A stretch of DNA of 7,324 bases. It comes from Deltaproteobacteria bacterium (GTDB taxonomy: Bacteria > Myxococcota > Myxococcia > Myxococcales > 40CM-4-68-19). Positions 6,238 through 7,324 of this stretch are shown here, in pieces. The position numbers were made by a program, and so were the translations under genes. Under the pieces are notes generated by a model, which worked only from the letters and a program-made list of their open reading frames with translations, made no database searches and was not told the origin of the DNA. Within the stretch, counting starts at the first letter, position 1. Each line of letters starts with the position of its first letter. The stretch spans positions 1-7,324 of the forward strand of contig VBLM01000445.1 in the NCBI GenBank assembly GCA_005879095.1. Reading direction: 5' to 3'.

Positions 6238-7224
6238 ATGCCGATCGATGCCGTGCAGCGAGCGCTGGGAGTGACGCGCGTCGCGCGAGTGACCGGCCTC
6301 GATCGTTCGGGAGTCGAGGTGGCCTGCGCGGTGCGGCCGGGCGGGCACGTGCTCCAAATATCGAACGGGAAGGGCGAGAGCTGGGAGCAGGCGCGCGCGT
6401 CGGCGCTGTCGGAGGCGGCGGAATTGTGGGCGGCGGAGCGGCCGCACGGATTGATCCATGGCTCGGTGTCGGAGCTCGCCCTGTCCGGCGAGAATGTTTT
6501 GTACCCAAACGATCTCGTCGCGCCGCGTCTCTGGTCGCGGGAGACGCGCATCGCCTGGGTCCGCGCGACCAGCGGCGCGCTGGTTCCGGCGCAGGCCGTG
6601 TATTGCCCTCCGCAGGGACGTGCGCCGCTCGGCCCTGCCGTGTTTCGTTGGAGCACGAACGGAATGGGCGCGCATCCGCTGGCGCGGCTGGCGCTGCAGC
6701 ACGCGGTGCTGGAAGCGTTGGAGCGCGATCAGCTCGCCCGCACGCTGCCGCACGGCTGGACGCGGGAAGCCATTTCCACGCGCAAGCTCGACGCGTCGTC
6801 GCTGCCGCTCTGGCAACGGCTTCGCGAGGCGCGGCTGGAGGCGCACGTGTTCGATCTGTCGGCTCGCGAGTTGCCGGTGGCGGGCGCGCTGCTCGTCGAC
6901 CTCGACCAGGGACCAGTCCCGCTCACCGCCGGATATGCGTGCGCTCTTCGTCCCGAGCGCGCAGTGATCGGCGCGCTCCTCGAGGCGGCGCAATCGCGGC
7001 TGACGGAAATGCACGGCGCGCGCGAGGACGTGGCCCATTCGCCTGAACCACGCGGGCTGCGGCAAGCGTGCGAGCGCGCGCGGCCGGTGCGTCGATTGCG
7101 CGACATGCCGTCGGCGCGGCGGCTGCCGACCCTTCGGCGCGCGGCGGTCGTCGAGCTCGCTTCCAGGCCGCTGCACGTGGTGAAGGTGATCGCGCCGGAG
7201 CTGCGCCTCTCGGAGCTCCTGTGA
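6238..7224 (+). CDS. ycaO: YcaO-domain ATP-dependent amide-backbone modifying enzyme (TfuA partner)
   Basis: The ATG at 6238 is the first usable start after an in-frame stop at 6214. The 328-residue product begins with GVTRVARVTGLDRSGVEV (11-28), as in YcaO proteins. ATP/Mg-binding features follow: GKGESWEQARASALSEAAE (44-62) with Ser55, Glu59 and Glu62, then STNGMGAHPLARLALQHAVLEALERD (139-164) with Glu159, Glu162 and Arg163. It ends with HVVKVIAPEL (313-322). The arginine that often follows the first ExxE is Leu63 here. YcaO enzymes phosphorylate a peptide amide so that a thiol, cysteine side chain or sulphide can attack. With TfuA they install thioamides, known on McrA glycine in methanogens and in some RiPPs. 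The gene overlaps the TfuA start by GTGA. The protein is short for the family (usually near 380-400 residues or more) but appears complete. The substrate is not identifiable here. Confidence 0.9.
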   Translation: MPIDAVQRALGVTRVARVTGLDRSGVEVACAVRPGGHVLQISNGKGESWEQARASALSEAAELWAAERPHGLIHGSVSELALSGENVLYPNDLVAPRLWSRETRIAWVRATSGALVPAQAVYCPPQGRAPLGPAVFRWSTNGMGAHPLARLALQHAVLEALERDQLARTLPHGWTREAISTRKLDASSLPLWQRLREARLEAHVFDLSARELPVAGALLVDLDQGPVPLTAGYACALRPERAVIGALLEAAQSRLTEMHGAREDVAHSPEPRGLRQACERARPVRRLRDMPSARRLPTLRRAAVVELASRPLHVVKVIAPELRLSELL

Positions 7225-7324
7225 TCGTCGCCTTTCTCGGTCCTTCGCTGCCGGCTGCAGAAGCGCGCGGGTTCACCGTGCTTCCGCCGGCGCGACAGGG
7301 CGACGTCTGGCGAGCGTTGCGGCT
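7221..7324 (+). CDS. tfuA: TfuA-like protein, N-terminal fragment (runs off the right edge)
   Basis: A GTG at 7221 overlaps the ycaO stop (GTGA) and opens a frame of 34 codons to the window end. The peptide begins VIVAFLGPSLPAAEARG and continues to VLPPARQGDVWRAL. The FLGPSL opening and the PPAxxGD(V/L)xRAL block are the recognisable N-terminal signature of TfuA-like proteins, first named in the trifolitoxin cluster. TfuA partners YcaO in thioamide formation, probably by helping deliver sulphur or activate the substrate. The coupled start supports production in fixed ratio with YcaO. The rest of the gene is outside the window. Confidence 0.85.
   Translation, partial: MIVAFLGPSLPAAEARGFTVLPPARQGDVWRALR

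Noticed and set aside
5589..6656. N-terminal extension of the kinase frame far upstream of 5588
   Set aside because: The extension is low-complexity Arg/Pro/Ala sequence lying over the hydroxylase and ycaO genes. RegB-like sequence begins exactly at the ATG coupled to the hydroxylase stop.
6094..7176. Minus-strand open frame opposite ycaO
   Set aside because: The translation is Arg-rich and without motifs, while the plus strand carries clear YcaO motifs. It is a shadow frame.
1..7324. tRNA, rRNA, CRISPR array, insertion sequence or attachment site
   Set aside because: No cloverleaf, rRNA-like segment, regularly spaced repeats, transposase motifs or terminal inverted repeats were seen. The only long exact repeat is the 31-bp pair inside the lipoprotein gene.

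Overview
The window is very GC-rich and densely packed, with start and stop codons that often overlap. The gene families suggest a soil or sediment Myxococcota-like (delta-proteobacterial) genome. In particular, a short lipoprotein built from glycine/cysteine-rich InlB-like repeats plus a beta-propeller-like half is typical of that group. This placement is inferred from style; there is no rRNA or other marker here.

Layout from left to right. (1) Positions 1-77, minus strand: the first 25 codons of a prephenate-dehydrogenase-type NAD(P)-binding protein (tyrA). (2) 78-173: a divergent intergenic region with TTGCG/CGCAA inverted repeats. (3) 174-1852, plus strand: a repeat-rich lipoprotein gene whose reading frame changes twice, so it looks broken or wrongly joined. 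(4) 1854-3367, minus strand: a YbiT-type ABC-F ATPase with two lesions, one an apparent in-frame loss of the first ABC signature and one a frameshift just after the second Walker B. It meets the lipoprotein gene tail to tail with one base between the stop codons. (5) 3405-6199, minus strand: a tight four-gene operon read as fatty-acid-hydroxylase-like membrane protein, RegB/PrrB-type redox sensor kinase, RegA/PrrA-type response regulator, and a small SpoIIAA-like (STAS/SEC14 fold) protein. Two of its three junctions are 4-nt stop/start overlaps. (6) 6238-7324, plus strand and divergent from the operon after only 38 bp: a YcaO enzyme overlapping, through GTGA, the start of a TfuA-like protein that runs off the window.

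Functionally, the operon couples an O2-dependent, di-iron-type membrane hydroxylase to a kinase carrying the GGxxNPF quinone-binding motif and a cysteine near the phosphorylated histidine. This suggests redox-responsive control of membrane lipid chemistry or of energy metabolism. The divergent YcaO-TfuA pair is the known backbone/side-chain thioamidation pair, but no precursor peptide or McrA target is visible here. That makes it the most interesting lead for an uncharacterised modification system. The second theme is damage: four reading-frame or segment lesions lie within about 1.8 kb (1171-2930), across the two convergent genes. They may be real gene decay or assembly error.
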